From: Nitrospira sp.
Lineage (GTDB): Bacteria; Nitrospirota; Nitrospiria; Nitrospirales; Nitrospiraceae
Length of the DNA stretch: 64,000 nucleotides
Reading direction: 5' to 3'
NCBI GenBank assembly: GCA_029194675.1
Contig: JARFXP010000002.1
Span: 930,001-994,000, forward strand
Shown here: positions 54,926 through 64,000 of the stretch, piece by piece
Layout: each line of letters starts with the position of its first letter
How positions within the stretch are numbered: position 1 is the first letter of the stretch
Notes under the pieces: generated by a model
What the model was told of the DNA's origin: nothing
Database searches by the model: none
What the model saw: the letters and a program-made list of their open reading frames with translations, nothing else
Made by a program: the position numbers and the translations under genes

Positions 54926-56329
54926 TTACGTGACGGCGGGATGCGGTTCGGAGCTACCGAGCCGTTGGACAGTCATCAGAATCGGGACATTCTGGCGCAA
55001 CGTCATGCCTGCCTCCGGCTGGATTGTTTGTTCTTCGACCGAGCGCAAACAAATTTTCGATGCCATGGTGGCCAAAATCAGCAGGCCTTCCAGCTCCGCA
55101 AAGGACTCTCCGAGGCAGCGGCGTCCACCGGCACCGAACGGGATATAACTGAACGGTGGGCGGGTGCGGTTAGCCGCTTCTGAAAACCGCTCAGGGTCAA
55201 ATCGATCGGGATCAGGGAACCATCGCGCATTGCGGTGCAGGCTCCAGGGGCTGATGAACACCCATGCACCGGGCGGAAGCACCGCCCCGGATGGAAGTCG
55301 GTCCTCTCCATGGTTGACACGGGTGTGCAAGGTCCAGGCGGGAGGGTAGAGCCGAAGCGACTCGTCCCAGACCATTTTCGTATATCGTAGGCGCGGCACA
55401 TCCGCGGCGGTTGGAAGGCGGTCACCGACAACCTCGCTCACTTCGCGAGTCAGTCGCTCCCGTACCGGCTGATGTTGCGACAGCAAAAACCAGGTCCAGG
55501 TGAGCGCATGAGCGGTGGTTTCGTGGCCGGCCAGCAAGAACGTCACAAGTTCGTCACGGATCTCTTCATCACTCAACGGGCGACCTTCTGCATCTGTTGC
55601 AGCGAACAACAGCGACAGCATGTCCTCATTACCTTGACGAGTTACCGTCCGTCTTTCGTCGATCAATCGGCGTATCATCGCCTCTATCGAGCGGAAACCA
55701 CGGGTGAACCGGCGATGAAGTTTTGTCGGAACCCACAGAGGAGTTAAACTCGCCAGCAGAGAGTCATATTGTCGCTTGATCAAGCTTTGGCCGGCCGCGA
55801 TGGTCTCCCGTATCGTCGTGGCTTCAGTACCGACTTCGAGTCCGAAGAGTAGACGCCAGATCACCGAGAGGGTGAGCTGTGCCATCGCCTGTCCGATATC
55901 GATCGTCGTTCCATCTTGCCACTGTCCCACGAGGTCGTGAGCCTTGCCCGTGATCAGGTCGGCGTAGGCCGTGACATGGTTTCCGTGAAAGAAGGGTAGG
56001 AACAGTCGCCGCTGACGATGATGGGTCTCGCCCTCCGTGTGGAGCACGCCCTGACCGAAGATGCGCGATTCGGCCGGGGCGACCGGAGCCTTCCGATAGT
56101 TGTCCTGATTCGTCACCAGCACATGCTTGACGTCGGCGGGATGGTTCAGTACATACATGGCGGCATCACGCTGCCGCAACAGCAGTTCGACGACAAGACC
56201 CATCGGGAGCTTGACTACGTCGCCGTAGGCCTGACAACGCAAGAGAAAATCGAGCGTGTCACGACGAAGTTCGGGGAAACATCCCCACCAGCGAGAGACC
56301 GGTGGACCGGAAAGGGTTGGTGCTGACAT
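54926..56329 (-). CDS. Cytochrome P450
   Basis: A 467-residue heme monooxygenase. The I-helix oxygen motif is AGHETTAH, the ExxR motif is ESLRLYPP, the PERF-type motif is FDPERF and the heme cysteine sits in FGAGGRRCLGES near residue 415. It lacks a membrane anchor, as is usual in bacteria. It resembles the CYP110/CYP4-like group by eye (GVLHTEGETHHRQRRLFLPFFH). Substrate unknown; a transporter gene follows upstream on the same strand, 64 bases away. Confidence 0.94.
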   Translation of the reverse strand: MSAPTLSGPPVSRWWGCFPELRRDTLDFLLRCQAYGDVVKLPMGLVVELLLRQRDAAMYVLNHPADVKHVLVTNQDNYRKAPVAPAESRIFGQGVLHTEGETHHRQRRLFLPFFHGNHVTAYADLITGKAHDLVGQWQDGTTIDIGQAMAQLTLSVIWRLLFGLEVGTEATTIRETIAAGQSLIKRQYDSLLASLTPLWVPTKLHRRFTRGFRSIEAMIRRLIDERRTVTRQGNEDMLSLLFAATDAEGRPLSDEEIRDELVTFLLAGHETTAHALTWTWFLLSQHQPVRERLTREVSEVVGDRLPTAADVPRLRYTKMVWDESLRLYPPAWTLHTRVNHGEDRLPSGAVLPPGAWVFISPWSLHRNARWFPDPDRFDPERFSEAANRTRPPFSYIPFGAGGRRCLGESFAELEGLLILATMASKICLRSVEEQTIQPEAGMTLRQNVPILMTVQRLGSSEPHPAVT

Positions 56330-56393
56330 CGTCTGATCGATGATGTTGCCTACGCCGCGCTCATGAAAAATACCGTATGTCTGGTTGCCGCTG

Positions 56394-57740
56394 TCAGTGG
56401 GTTCGAGCTGGAACCTCTGCTTCCACTTTCATCTCCTCACGAATCGTGGACAGTGCGATCAAGGACAGCACGGCACAGAGACTGACATACCATCCAGGGG
56501 CAAACGCACTTCCGCTCCGCTCCATAATCACCGTGGCGATCAACGGTGCGGTGCCTCCGAACAGGGCCGAGGCAATATTGTAGGAAATCGAGAGGCCTGT
56601 GTAGCGGTGCGCGACTGGAAAGAGAGTCGCCACGATGGCAAAGAACGGCCCCATATAGGCCGACACGAACAGCGTAATGAGGACTTGGGCCGTGACGATC
56701 AGTGCAAGATGACCGCTGCTCAGCCAAGCGAAGAACGGAACTGTGCCGAGGGCAAGACCTGCGGCACCGGCGGCCAGTACCGATCGATGCCCGACTCGAT
56801 CGGAGAGCTTGCCCATGAACGGAATCAGCATCGCCAACAGAGCCATGCACATCGTGTTGATCAGCAGTGTCGTTTCCATCGGAAGGTCGGTGACTTTGAT
56901 CAGATAGCTGGGGAGAAACACATAGAAGATGTAGAACCCGACGCCATGTAACAGAACAAGACCAATCACTTGTAGAAGCGGCGCGCGGTGCGATACAAGC
57001 AACTCACGGACCGGTGACGAGGACACCACACCTTCTTGTTGCAGCCGTTCAAAAGCCGGCGACTCGGGAATGCGCTGCCGAAGATACCAGCCGACCAACG
57101 CGATCACACTTCCAGCCACGAACGGGATGCGCCATCCCCATTGCTGCAGTGCTTCCGATGAGAGGCTTGCAGTCGCCACGGTGCCGACAGCGGAGCCCAG
57201 CAGCGCACCGATCTGTGCACTGAACCCCGCCCAACTGCCGATGTAACCTCGCTCGGTCGACGACGCATGTTCAACGAGAAATGTGACCGAGCCGGTGAAT
57301 TCGCCGCCGACGGACAGGCCCTGAAGAAAGCGAAGGGCTGTAAGCGCGAGCGGTGCGGCAAGACCGATCTGGACATAGGTCGGCAATAAGCCGACCAAGC
57401 AGGTGGGCAACGCCATCAGAATGATGGACCAGGCCAAGGCCGCGCGTCGTCCTCTGGTATCGCCCCAGTACCCGAACAGTAGCGCACCCAGTGGCCTGGC
57501 GAGAAAGCCGACGGCGAACACACCGAAGGTGGCGATTAACGACAACGACGGATCCGAAGCAGGAAAAAAGAGACGAGACAAGACCGGTGCGAAATATCCA
57601 AAGAGGGCAAAGTCATACCACTCCAGCACATTACCGATCGCACCGGCCAAGACCGTTCTCCGCAATGATTTTGGTCCGTCTGAACCCAAGAACAGGCACC
57701 CTCGTACAACAGGGCCACATTGCCGCGGCCACCATAGCAT
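56394..57740 (-). CDS. MHS-type MFS transporter (ProP/KgtP-like)
   Basis: A 448-residue membrane protein of the metabolite:H+ symporter group. The hallmark start is GAIGNVLEWYDFALFGYFAPV, with GYWGDTRGRRAAL in the TM2-TM3 loop and RFLQGLSVGGEFTGSVTFLVEHA in TM4-5. Twelve hydrophobic segments are visible. Relatives carry proline/betaine, citrate, 2-oxoglutarate or shikimate; the substrate here is unknown. The ATG at 57740 adds about 25 residues before the domain; a later start is possible. Confidence 0.9.
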   Translation of the reverse strand: MLWWPRQCGPVVRGCLFLGSDGPKSLRRTVLAGAIGNVLEWYDFALFGYFAPVLSRLFFPASDPSLSLIATFGVFAVGFLARPLGALLFGYWGDTRGRRAALAWSIILMALPTCLVGLLPTYVQIGLAAPLALTALRFLQGLSVGGEFTGSVTFLVEHASSTERGYIGSWAGFSAQIGALLGSAVGTVATASLSSEALQQWGWRIPFVAGSVIALVGWYLRQRIPESPAFERLQQEGVVSSSPVRELLVSHRAPLLQVIGLVLLHGVGFYIFYVFLPSYLIKVTDLPMETTLLINTMCMALLAMLIPFMGKLSDRVGHRSVLAAGAAGLALGTVPFFAWLSSGHLALIVTAQVLITLFVSAYMGPFFAIVATLFPVAHRYTGLSISYNIASALFGGTAPLIATVIMERSGSAFAPGWYVSLCAVLSLIALSTIREEMKVEAEVPARTH

Positions 57741-57839
57741 GAATGGATAGTCCGACGCCTGTGAGATGCTTTCACAGTGAGGCGGGGAGACCGGGTTGCT
57801 TCGTTTTCATCCCACCAAGTTGGTATCAACCTCACCGGC

Positions 57840-58703
57840 TCAACGATGGATACTGGTGGGGATCGCTCCGACCGCCAACATGGCAAAGCTACGTTGCATG
57901 GCTCTGACTCTCGTGAGGTAAGCTTTCACATCATGGTCACCGCAGCGCTGGTTGGCCAGGAGACGAAAGTTCCGCTTTGCGTAGTCACGGCCCGCCCCGG
58001 CACCGCAGAGATGGATGACCGCGGCCAGGTCCTGCTTCTGTTGGAACGTCGCCGGTCGATCTCCAACCGCTTTCGCTACGTGACGGTCAAGATAGGCGGC
58101 GGTCATCTCGATTGCGTGGCCCGGCATGACCCTGGTGTAGAGGCTGTTGAACCAGCAGGAGTTGAAGTTGTGCCAAGGCCCGTCTTCGACGACCACATGG
58201 TTGTGGATACAATAACGCTTCCCTTCTTGAAACGTGCCGTCGGTGATTTGCAACATGCCCACTGCCGTCGAGGCCGGTTGGTACCAGTCTAGGGGATTCG
58301 ACGAGACGAATCTCCACCGCCAGTAGGTTCGCGCCACGGGATTACCGGACCCCTCGGCTTGGGCTAAGGCGGCGAGCAGTTCGGGTGTAATAATCGCTGT
58401 CGAATGTGCCTCAAACAACACGCCGTATTCTCGCCACGTTTCGCGGGGACTCTTCGTGAGCGCATTCTCCACCGGAAAGAACAATTCTGTCGGTTTGTAG
58501 AACGTGTGATAGGCCCAATTGATACCCAACAGGATCACGAAGAGAAGGAGTGCAGTGATTCCCAACCGCGTCATGGGTGGCGTTCGGCCGACGGCCCGGA
58601 GAAACAAGCAGAGATTCTGCCACTGCCGGTGAGCGAAGCGCGCCATCGACCTCAATGGATGAGGATGGCGGGGGCGAGGATGGGTGTGGCGGCGACGAGG
58701 CAT
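57840..58703 (-). CDS. Membrane-anchored lytic transglycosylase (SLT-like)
   Basis: A 287-residue protein with a basic, histidine-rich N-terminus (RRRHTHPRPRHPHPL), one membrane helix (about 48-66, TALLLFVILLGINWAY) and a periplasmic lysozyme-like domain. The probable catalytic glutamate lies in ALAQAEGSGNP, followed by STAVGMLQITDGTF, the usual SLT second motif. It should cleave peptidoglycan. The start at 58703 was chosen for the family-like N-terminus; no clear ribosome site. Confidence 0.82.
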   Translation of the reverse strand: MPRRRHTHPRPRHPHPLRSMARFAHRQWQNLCLFLRAVGRTPPMTRLGITALLLFVILLGINWAYHTFYKPTELFFPVENALTKSPRETWREYGVLFEAHSTAIITPELLAALAQAEGSGNPVARTYWRWRFVSSNPLDWYQPASTAVGMLQITDGTFQEGKRYCIHNHVVVEDGPWHNFNSCWFNSLYTRVMPGHAIEMTAAYLDRHVAKAVGDRPATFQQKQDLAAVIHLCGAGAGRDYAKRNFRLLANQRCGDHDVKAYLTRVRAMQRSFAMLAVGAIPTSIHR

Positions 58704-58890
58704 GTCGGCAGAGTAACAGAAAACAGATGAATTCTTCCTGTCAGAGGTGGGGGGTGGATGGATGCAACAGTTCTGTGAGACGCTGAATGTGTGAACAATC
58801 TTGCATTGTAGCTTGGACGGCGTCAATATGGCCGAGACATGACTGACTCATCTCATCCACGGTGCGCATGTTTGTTTGTGGGAGGTTTGT

Positions 58891-59400
58891 ATGCAACGAC
58901 TTGCGGTCTTGAGTGTTGCGTTGGTGGTTCTCCTGATATCGCCATCTGTGTTTTCCCAATCCTTCACTGACAAGGCCAAGAAGGACAGTGCGGTCGAGAT
59001 GAGTGATGAGGACCCTGCGATGCAGAAGGCCATGGAACGCGCCCGGACGGGCTTGGAAGATTTTCTTCGAAAAGCCGGGTCACCGCCGCCCAACACCGAC
59101 CAGTATTCGGTCAAGGTCAGAGTGAGCGAAGGCGACAACCATGAATATCTGTGGGTTTCCAATCTGAAAGGACAAGGAGATCTCTGGTCTGGACGGATCG
59201 ACAACCTCCCGATAATCCGCTCAGTTAAGAAGGGACAGTCGTACTCATTCGCCAAGACGGAGATCGTCGATTGGACGTACATCGATAGGAGTAAGAAGAA
59301 GGTTGTCGGCAATTTCACCACCTGCGCGCTCCTCACCAAGGAGCCGCCAGGGGTCGCAGAATCCATTCAGAAGCAATATGGCCTCGAATGCGATCGTTGA
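58891..59400 (+). CDS. Exported DUF2314 protein
   Basis: A 169-residue protein with a signal peptide (hydrophobic 4-20, cleavage after VFSQ). The DUF2314 region carries YSVKVRVSEGDNHEYLWVSN and GDLWSGRIDNLP. The function of the family is not known; related proteins in E. coli (YegJ) are also exported. The ATG at 58891 follows GGGAGGTTT. Confidence 0.85.
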   Translation: MQRLAVLSVALVVLLISPSVFSQSFTDKAKKDSAVEMSDEDPAMQKAMERARTGLEDFLRKAGSPPPNTDQYSVKVRVSEGDNHEYLWVSNLKGQGDLWSGRIDNLPIIRSVKKGQSYSFAKTEIVDWTYIDRSKKKVVGNFTTCALLTKEPPGVAESIQKQYGLECDR

Positions 59401-59767
59401 TGTCGCATATCTAAAATCTCTGACGTTCCATCGTTTCCGATGAGCAGATCTGTTCCGTTAAGCGGCCTGTCCGGCTGATCCCTTCCTCAAGTCATACCAA
59501 GCCCCTAATTACCGTCTGCCTGGGGAGGGATGGTGAGAGGATGAAACTCGGTCACGGCGTCGCCATCTCCGCAAGTCCTGATAAGGCTGTGGCTTGAGTT
59601 GCCACTCCACTCGTACATCCGGCGACCTGATCGTTCCTCTGCGTGTCCTTACTTCCGACGTATCCAGTCATTTGAATGCGAGCGTAAGTATTGGAAATCA
59701 CGTGCTGTTATGTCAATCTAGTAACACGGTGTGATGCACGGTATCTCTTGCGTGGATCTATTGATTG
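59401..59767. other. Intergenic region before the methyltransferase-glycosyltransferase gene
   Basis: About 370 bases. A 38-codon minus-strand frame (start MTGYVGSKDTQRND) is open but lacks a ribosome site. No repeat or hairpin with a T run is seen. It should contain the promoter for the next gene. Confidence 0.4.
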
Positions 59768-61282
59768 ATGGAACCGACACGAGTCTATAAACGGTCATCT
59801 TCTCCGGCCTCGCCGGGGCTTGTTTCTATCGAGGCTGCCGATCCATTTCAAACGAGGAGTCAGCCCAAGCCGGATGCAAAGAAACAGGCAATCCGCGATC
59901 ACTTTGATGCCTATGCCGGTCAACGAAGCTTTTGGGAGCAGAAGGCTACGGCCTATCATGAGGATCAGGCTCGCTATTTCAGATTCCTCGTACCCGAAGG
60001 CTTGCACGTGTTGGAGGTTGGTTCGGGCTTGGGTACTCTGCTCGCCGCCGTGAAGCCCGCTCGCGGGGTCGGCATCGATTTGAGTTCGGAGATGGTCAAG
60101 GAGGCGGCTCGGCGTCATCCCATGCTGGAGTTTCGAGTCGGGGACGCAGAAACCTTGGAGCTTAACGAAACGTTCGACGTAATCATTCTTGCCGATCTGG
60201 TCGGCCATTTGATCGATGTCGAGGCTGCGCTACGGCGACTGCATCAAGCCTGTAAGCCGCAAACACGAATCATCGTGTCCTGCTACAACTATCTGTGGGA
60301 GCCCCTTCTTCAGCTCTGTGAAAAAGTCGGCATGAAAATGCCGCAACCTGAGCAGAGTTGGCTGTCGCCGGCTGATATCGCCAACCTCCTGTACTTGGCC
60401 GATTTCGATGTGGTGAAGGTTGAACGGAGGTTGTTATTGCCCAAGTCCGTTCCGCTTCTTTCTTCTTTATGCAACAACCTGCTCGCCTATCTTCCGGGTT
60501 TCCGCGCGTTGTGCCTGAGCCACTATGTGGTGGCACGGCCGCGCCTCCGAAGGCCGGAGCGTCCATACTCGACGACGATTGTGATTCCTTGCCGGAATGA
60601 ACGTGGAAATATCGACGCGGCGCTCAAGCGGATTCCACGATTCGGCGGCCGCCAACAGATCATTTTTGTAGACGGACATTCGAGCGACGGGACGCCGGAG
60701 GAGATTCGACGCCTCATGGCCAGCTATCCGGGCAAGGAAATCAAGCTCTTGGTACAAGACGGCAAGGGGAAAGGCGACGCGGTGCGCAAAGGCTTTGCGC
60801 ATGCCACCGGTGACGTGCTCATGATTCTGGATGCGGATCTGACGGTGCCACCGGAAGATCTTCCGAAATTTTACGATGCCATTGCAAGCGGAAAGGGCGA
60901 GTTCATCAACGGTTGTCGCCTCGTCTATCCCATGGAGTCGCGGGCCATGCGGGTGCTCAACCTGATCGGCAACAAGTTTTTCGGCATGGCCTTCTCTTGG
61001 ATCTTGAACCAGAGGATCAAGGACACTCTCTGTGGGACTAAAGCCCTGTTCCGACACGAGTATGAACGAATCGCCGCCAATCGGCACTACTTCGGCGACT
61101 TCGACCCGTTCGGGGATTTCGACCTGTTGTTCGGGGCCTCGAAACTGAATCTGCATATCGTGGAGATTCCGATTCGGTATCATGCCCGGGTCTATGGCAA
61201 CACCAATATTCAGCGATTTGCCCATGGATGGTTGTTGTTGAAGATGATGGTCTATGGATTCTTTCGCCTGAAGGCCGTGTGA
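59768..61282 (+). CDS. Fused methyltransferase-glycosyltransferase (GT2)
   Basis: A 504-residue two-domain protein. Residues about 40-255 form a class I SAM methyltransferase (LEVGSGLGTLLAAV, GIDLSSEMVKEA). Residues about 270-500 are a GT-A/GT2 glycosyltransferase of the DPM1-like type (TIVIPCRNERGNIDAAL, FVDGHSSDGTPEE, the metal motif LDADLTVPPED) ending with a hydrophobic stretch. It may make polyprenyl-linked or surface sugar. The start TGATGG has ATG at 59768. A second methyltransferase follows with overlap TGATG. Confidence 0.9.
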   Translation: MEPTRVYKRSSSPASPGLVSIEAADPFQTRSQPKPDAKKQAIRDHFDAYAGQRSFWEQKATAYHEDQARYFRFLVPEGLHVLEVGSGLGTLLAAVKPARGVGIDLSSEMVKEAARRHPMLEFRVGDAETLELNETFDVIILADLVGHLIDVEAALRRLHQACKPQTRIIVSCYNYLWEPLLQLCEKVGMKMPQPEQSWLSPADIANLLYLADFDVVKVERRLLLPKSVPLLSSLCNNLLAYLPGFRALCLSHYVVARPRLRRPERPYSTTIVIPCRNERGNIDAALKRIPRFGGRQQIIFVDGHSSDGTPEEIRRLMASYPGKEIKLLVQDGKGKGDAVRKGFAHATGDVLMILDADLTVPPEDLPKFYDAIASGKGEFINGCRLVYPMESRAMRVLNLIGNKFFGMAFSWILNQRIKDTLCGTKALFRHEYERIAANRHYFGDFDPFGDFDLLFGASKLNLHIVEIPIRYHARVYGNTNIQRFAHGWLLLKMMVYGFFRLKAV

Positions 61283-62007
61283 TGTCCGAGAAGATCCTGC
61301 ATCGGCATCGGGCCGTGTGGCAGCAGAAAGCTGTGCTTCGGCGGTTGTATGAAGGCTGGTATGGGGAGATCATCGCTTGGTTGGTGCCAGGGCGCACAGT
61401 CGAGATTGGTGGAGGCACCGGCAATCTGAAAGCTTACGTGCCGGGAGTCTATTGCAGCGATGTGATGACACTGCCGTGGTTGAACGTGGTCGCCGATGCC
61501 CAGCGACTCCCATTTCAGTCCAAGTCGTTGGGCAATCTGGTCCTGTTCGACTCGTTACATCATATTGAGAATGTCTCCCTCTTTTTCGATGAAGCGCTGA
61601 GAACTCTCCGAATCGGCGGCAGGGTCATCGTCATGGATCCATATGTCTCGTGGGTGTCATGGCCGATCTATCGGTGGTTGCATCAGGAGCCGATGGATCG
61701 TACGGAAGATCCTCTCGTCCTCAAGCCTCCGCGGATTGACCGCCGACCGTTTGACGCTAATCAAGCAGTTGCGACGATCTTGTTCGAGCGCGACCAACCT
61801 CGCTTCCAGTCACGGTACCCAGGATTCTCCGTCCAACATATCCGACGATTAGCCTGCGTCGCGTACCCACTCAGCGGTGGATTCGACCATCCGTCTTTCC
61901 TGCCGGAATGGTTGGTGACACCGATTCTCCAACTGGAACGAACTCTGGAACGGGTGGGTTGGCTTCTCGCCTTTCGGATGCTCGTAGTGATCGAACGTCG
62001 ATCGTAG
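61282..62007 (+). CDS. Class I SAM-dependent methyltransferase
   Basis: A 241-residue protein of the Methyltransf_11 type. Motif I is VEIGGGTGNLKAY, then DVMTLPWLNVVADAQRLPFQ and LFDSLHHIENVSLFFDEALRTLRIGG. The N-terminus (EKILHRHRAVWQQKAVLRR) resembles those found in surface polysaccharide clusters. It starts within the stop of the preceding gene (TGATG) and must share its transcript. Confidence 0.88.
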   Translation: MSEKILHRHRAVWQQKAVLRRLYEGWYGEIIAWLVPGRTVEIGGGTGNLKAYVPGVYCSDVMTLPWLNVVADAQRLPFQSKSLGNLVLFDSLHHIENVSLFFDEALRTLRIGGRVIVMDPYVSWVSWPIYRWLHQEPMDRTEDPLVLKPPRIDRRPFDANQAVATILFERDQPRFQSRYPGFSVQHIRRLACVAYPLSGGFDHPSFLPEWLVTPILQLERTLERVGWLLAFRMLVVIERRS

Positions 62008-62131
62008 AGCTGAATCGGCTTCGATGCCGCGTACTGCCGGGCGGCCACCGGATGCTTGCAAGGTAGAAGAGACCACCTCTATAATGCACCGCGCTGCTGA
62101 ATGGATGCTTTAACTTTCTGGAGGAAACAGA

Positions 62132-62557
62132 GTGATCATGAGCGAGCGAACGTTGGCCATCATCAAGCCTGACGCGGTCAAGAAGAACGTCATTGGGGAC
62201 ATTATTCATCGGTATGAACAAGCTGGATTAAAGCCGGTCGCCATCAAGCTGATTCACATGTCTCAGTCGGCGGCTGAAGGATTTTATGCCGTGCACAAAT
62301 CGCGCCCTTTCTTTGAGAGCCTCTGCACCTTTATGTCTTCTGGACCTGCAGTCGTCCTCGTGTTGCAGGGGGACAATGCCATCAAGAAGAATCGCGAGCT
62401 GATGGGGGCGACGGACCCAGCAAAAGCCGATGCCGGGACTATCCGAAAAGCGCACGGGGCGAATATCGAATTCAACGCCGTGCATGGTTCCGACTCGCCG
62501 GAAACCGCGCAGTTCGAGATTGGATATTTCTTTCCCGCCATGGAGATTCTCCGCTGA
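62132..62557 (+). CDS. ndk: Nucleoside diphosphate kinase
   Basis: A 141-residue enzyme that equalises NTP pools by ping-pong phosphate transfer. The start reads [15 protein letters not shown]; the catalytic histidine lies in [10 protein letters not shown] near 119. The GTG at 62132 has GGAGG seven bases ahead; the ATG two codons on (62138) would give the usual MSERTL start but is farther from that site. A GC-rich hairpin follows the gene. Confidence 0.96.
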   Translation: MIMSERTLAIIKPDAVKKNVIGDIIHRYEQAGLKPVAIKLIHMSQSAAEGFYAVHKSRPFFESLCTFMSSGPAVVLVLQGDNAIKKNRELMGATDPAKADAGTIRKAHGANIEFNAVHGSDSPETAQFEIGYFFPAMEILR

Positions 62558-62570
62558 CCGTCCGGTGTTA

Positions 62571-62594
62571 GAGCGCGAGGATCTCCTCGCGCTC
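62571..62594 (+). terminator. Hairpin after ndk
   Basis: A 10-bp stem (GAGCGCGAGG/CCTCGCGCTC) with the loop ATCT starts 14 bases past the ndk stop. There is no T run, so termination may need Rho or the hairpin may mainly protect the mRNA end. Confidence 0.6.
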
Positions 62595-62665
62595 TCCGCC
62601 TCTGACCGGTACGATCGTTCCTTGACAACGCCAGTCGGCCCCAACTACCATCCGGAAGAATCTTT

Positions 62666-62720
62666 CAGGTTAAGTTTGAGGCTGAGCAGTAGGTTCCCTT
62701 TCCTTAACCTCAACCTCTAT
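62666..62720. repeat. Intergenic repeat, AGGTT(A/G)A-type, copy 2
   Basis: Left arm CAGGTTAAGTTTGAGGCTGAG, right arm CCTTAACCTCAACCTCTAT, between ndk and gcvH. The arms could pair over about ten bases. Confidence 0.5.
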
Positions 62721-62746
62721 CACTGATTTCCCCAAATGGAGCCGAC

Positions 62747-63136
62747 ATGATTCCATCCGACTTACGATTTCACAAAGAGCATGAGTGGATTCGCGTAGAT
62801 GGGAAACAAGCAACCGTGGGCATCAGCGACTTCGCGCAGGATGCCTTGGGCGATATCGTTTTCTTGGATCTGCCCAAGGTGGGCGCCTCAGTCAAAGTCG
62901 GTCAACAGATCGGCGAAATCGAATCGACGAAGACGACGTCCACGATTTATACGCCGGTGAGCGGAACGGTGAGCCAGATTAATACCGCCCTTAAAGATAA
63001 TCCTGAAGTGGTGAATTCCGACCCCTACGGTAAGGGTTGGATCGCCGTGATCGAGCTTGCCGATCCTGGAGAAGTCGATCAACTGATGACGGCCTCGCAG
63101 TACGAAGCATTTCTCGCCGACCAGAAGAAAGGTTAA
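62747..63136 (+). CDS. gcvH: Glycine cleavage system H protein
   Basis: A 129-residue lipoyl carrier of the glycine cleavage complex. The lipoylated lysine is K62 in EIESTKTTSTIYTPVSG, and RFHKEHEWIRVDGKQATVGISDFAQ is the usual start. It shuttles the methylamine group between GcvP, GcvT and Lpd; none of those genes lie in this window. It is flanked by two copies of the intergenic repeat. Confidence 0.97.
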   Translation: MIPSDLRFHKEHEWIRVDGKQATVGISDFAQDALGDIVFLDLPKVGASVKVGQQIGEIESTKTTSTIYTPVSGTVSQINTALKDNPEVVNSDPYGKGWIAVIELADPGEVDQLMTASQYEAFLADQKKG

Positions 63137-63137
63137 G

Positions 63138-63200
63138 CTCAGGTTGAGGCTAAGCTTCTACTTCCCCTGCGGACTTCTTGGACCTCAACCTGAACTTCTA
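63138..63200. repeat. Intergenic repeat, AGGTT(A/G)A-type, copy 3
   Basis: Left arm CTCAGGTTGAGGCTAAG with CTTCTACTTCCC, right arm CCTCAACCTGAACTTCTA, directly after gcvH. CAGGTTGAGG and CCTCAACCTG are perfect 10-bp complements with a 33-base loop, so it may act as the gcvH 3' hairpin. Confidence 0.55.
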
Positions 63201-63335
63201 TCTTTGGCATTTCGTGCCACGCTCACACAGGACTTATAGGGCTTCATGCTCATCCAACGCTTACTGAAGGGGTGATGGGGCGATGGAAGCCGTCGGGGAC
63301 TGTGCCATTCACCACATTCAGAAGAGGGGAGGTGC

Positions 63336-64000
<665 letters not shown>

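Noticed and set aside
59523-59680. Minus-strand 38-codon frame starting MTGYVGSKDT
   Set aside because: There is no ribosome site and no recognisable family; length is compatible with chance.

Overview
The window looks like a chromosome segment of a Nitrospira-like bacterium (phylum Nitrospirota). This is inferred from gene content and composition, not from a marker gene: there is a complete urea uptake and urease locus (urtABCDE-ureABCFGD), an SmbP-like metal-binding protein as known from nitrifiers, many two-component proteins, small c-type cytochrome and cupredoxin genes, and moderately high GC. No nitrite oxidoreductase, ammonia monooxygenase, rRNA or replication origin is seen, so the type of nitrifier cannot be decided here.

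Layout. 1-2.1 kb: end of a sensor kinase, an NtrC-type sigma54 activator and a small response regulator. 2.28-3.67 kb: an intact insertion sequence flanked by a 19-bp direct repeat, ending at the likely promoter of purM-purN (3.8-5.5 kb). 5.5-7.2 kb: DUF72 protein, SmbP-like protein, tRNA-Ala. 7.4-11.8 kb: a minus-strand signalling operon (response regulator, diguanylate cyclase, hybrid kinase, HPt). 11.8-24.1 kb: housekeeping and redox genes (YqeY, MFS, HtpX, cupredoxin plus squalene synthase, a four-gene iron-sulfur/zinc set, alanine dehydrogenase, tRNA-Pro, acylphosphatase, sigma factor, apt, DksA-like, queC, cytochrome c). 24.1-30.0 kb: an insertion-sequence pile-up (IS30 split by IS3, a broken IS1380, an intact IS21). 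30-36 kb: two envelope proteins, a porin and a NarX/NarL-like pair. 36.3-47.7 kb: the urea locus. 47.7-50.0 kb: a graveyard of IS fragments and broken genes. 50.2-64 kb: an unusual phosphatase-phosphofructokinase fusion, envelope proteins, cytochrome P450, an MHS-type transporter, a lytic transglycosylase, glycosyl/methyltransferases, ndk, gcvH, a ComEA-like protein and the start of tyrS.

How the genes work together. UrtA-E import urea, UreABC hydrolyse it to ammonia and CO2, and UreD/F/G insert nickel. The most unusual point is that UreB carries a long N-terminal extension with a twin-arginine signal that lines up without gaps, over 58 residues, with the signal peptide of UrtA. This suggests a signal-peptide duplication and possibly an exported urease. 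The second candidate novelty is the 763-residue protein at 50.2-52.5 kb, which joins a histidine-phosphatase-like domain to a PfkA-like domain with several changed active-site residues.
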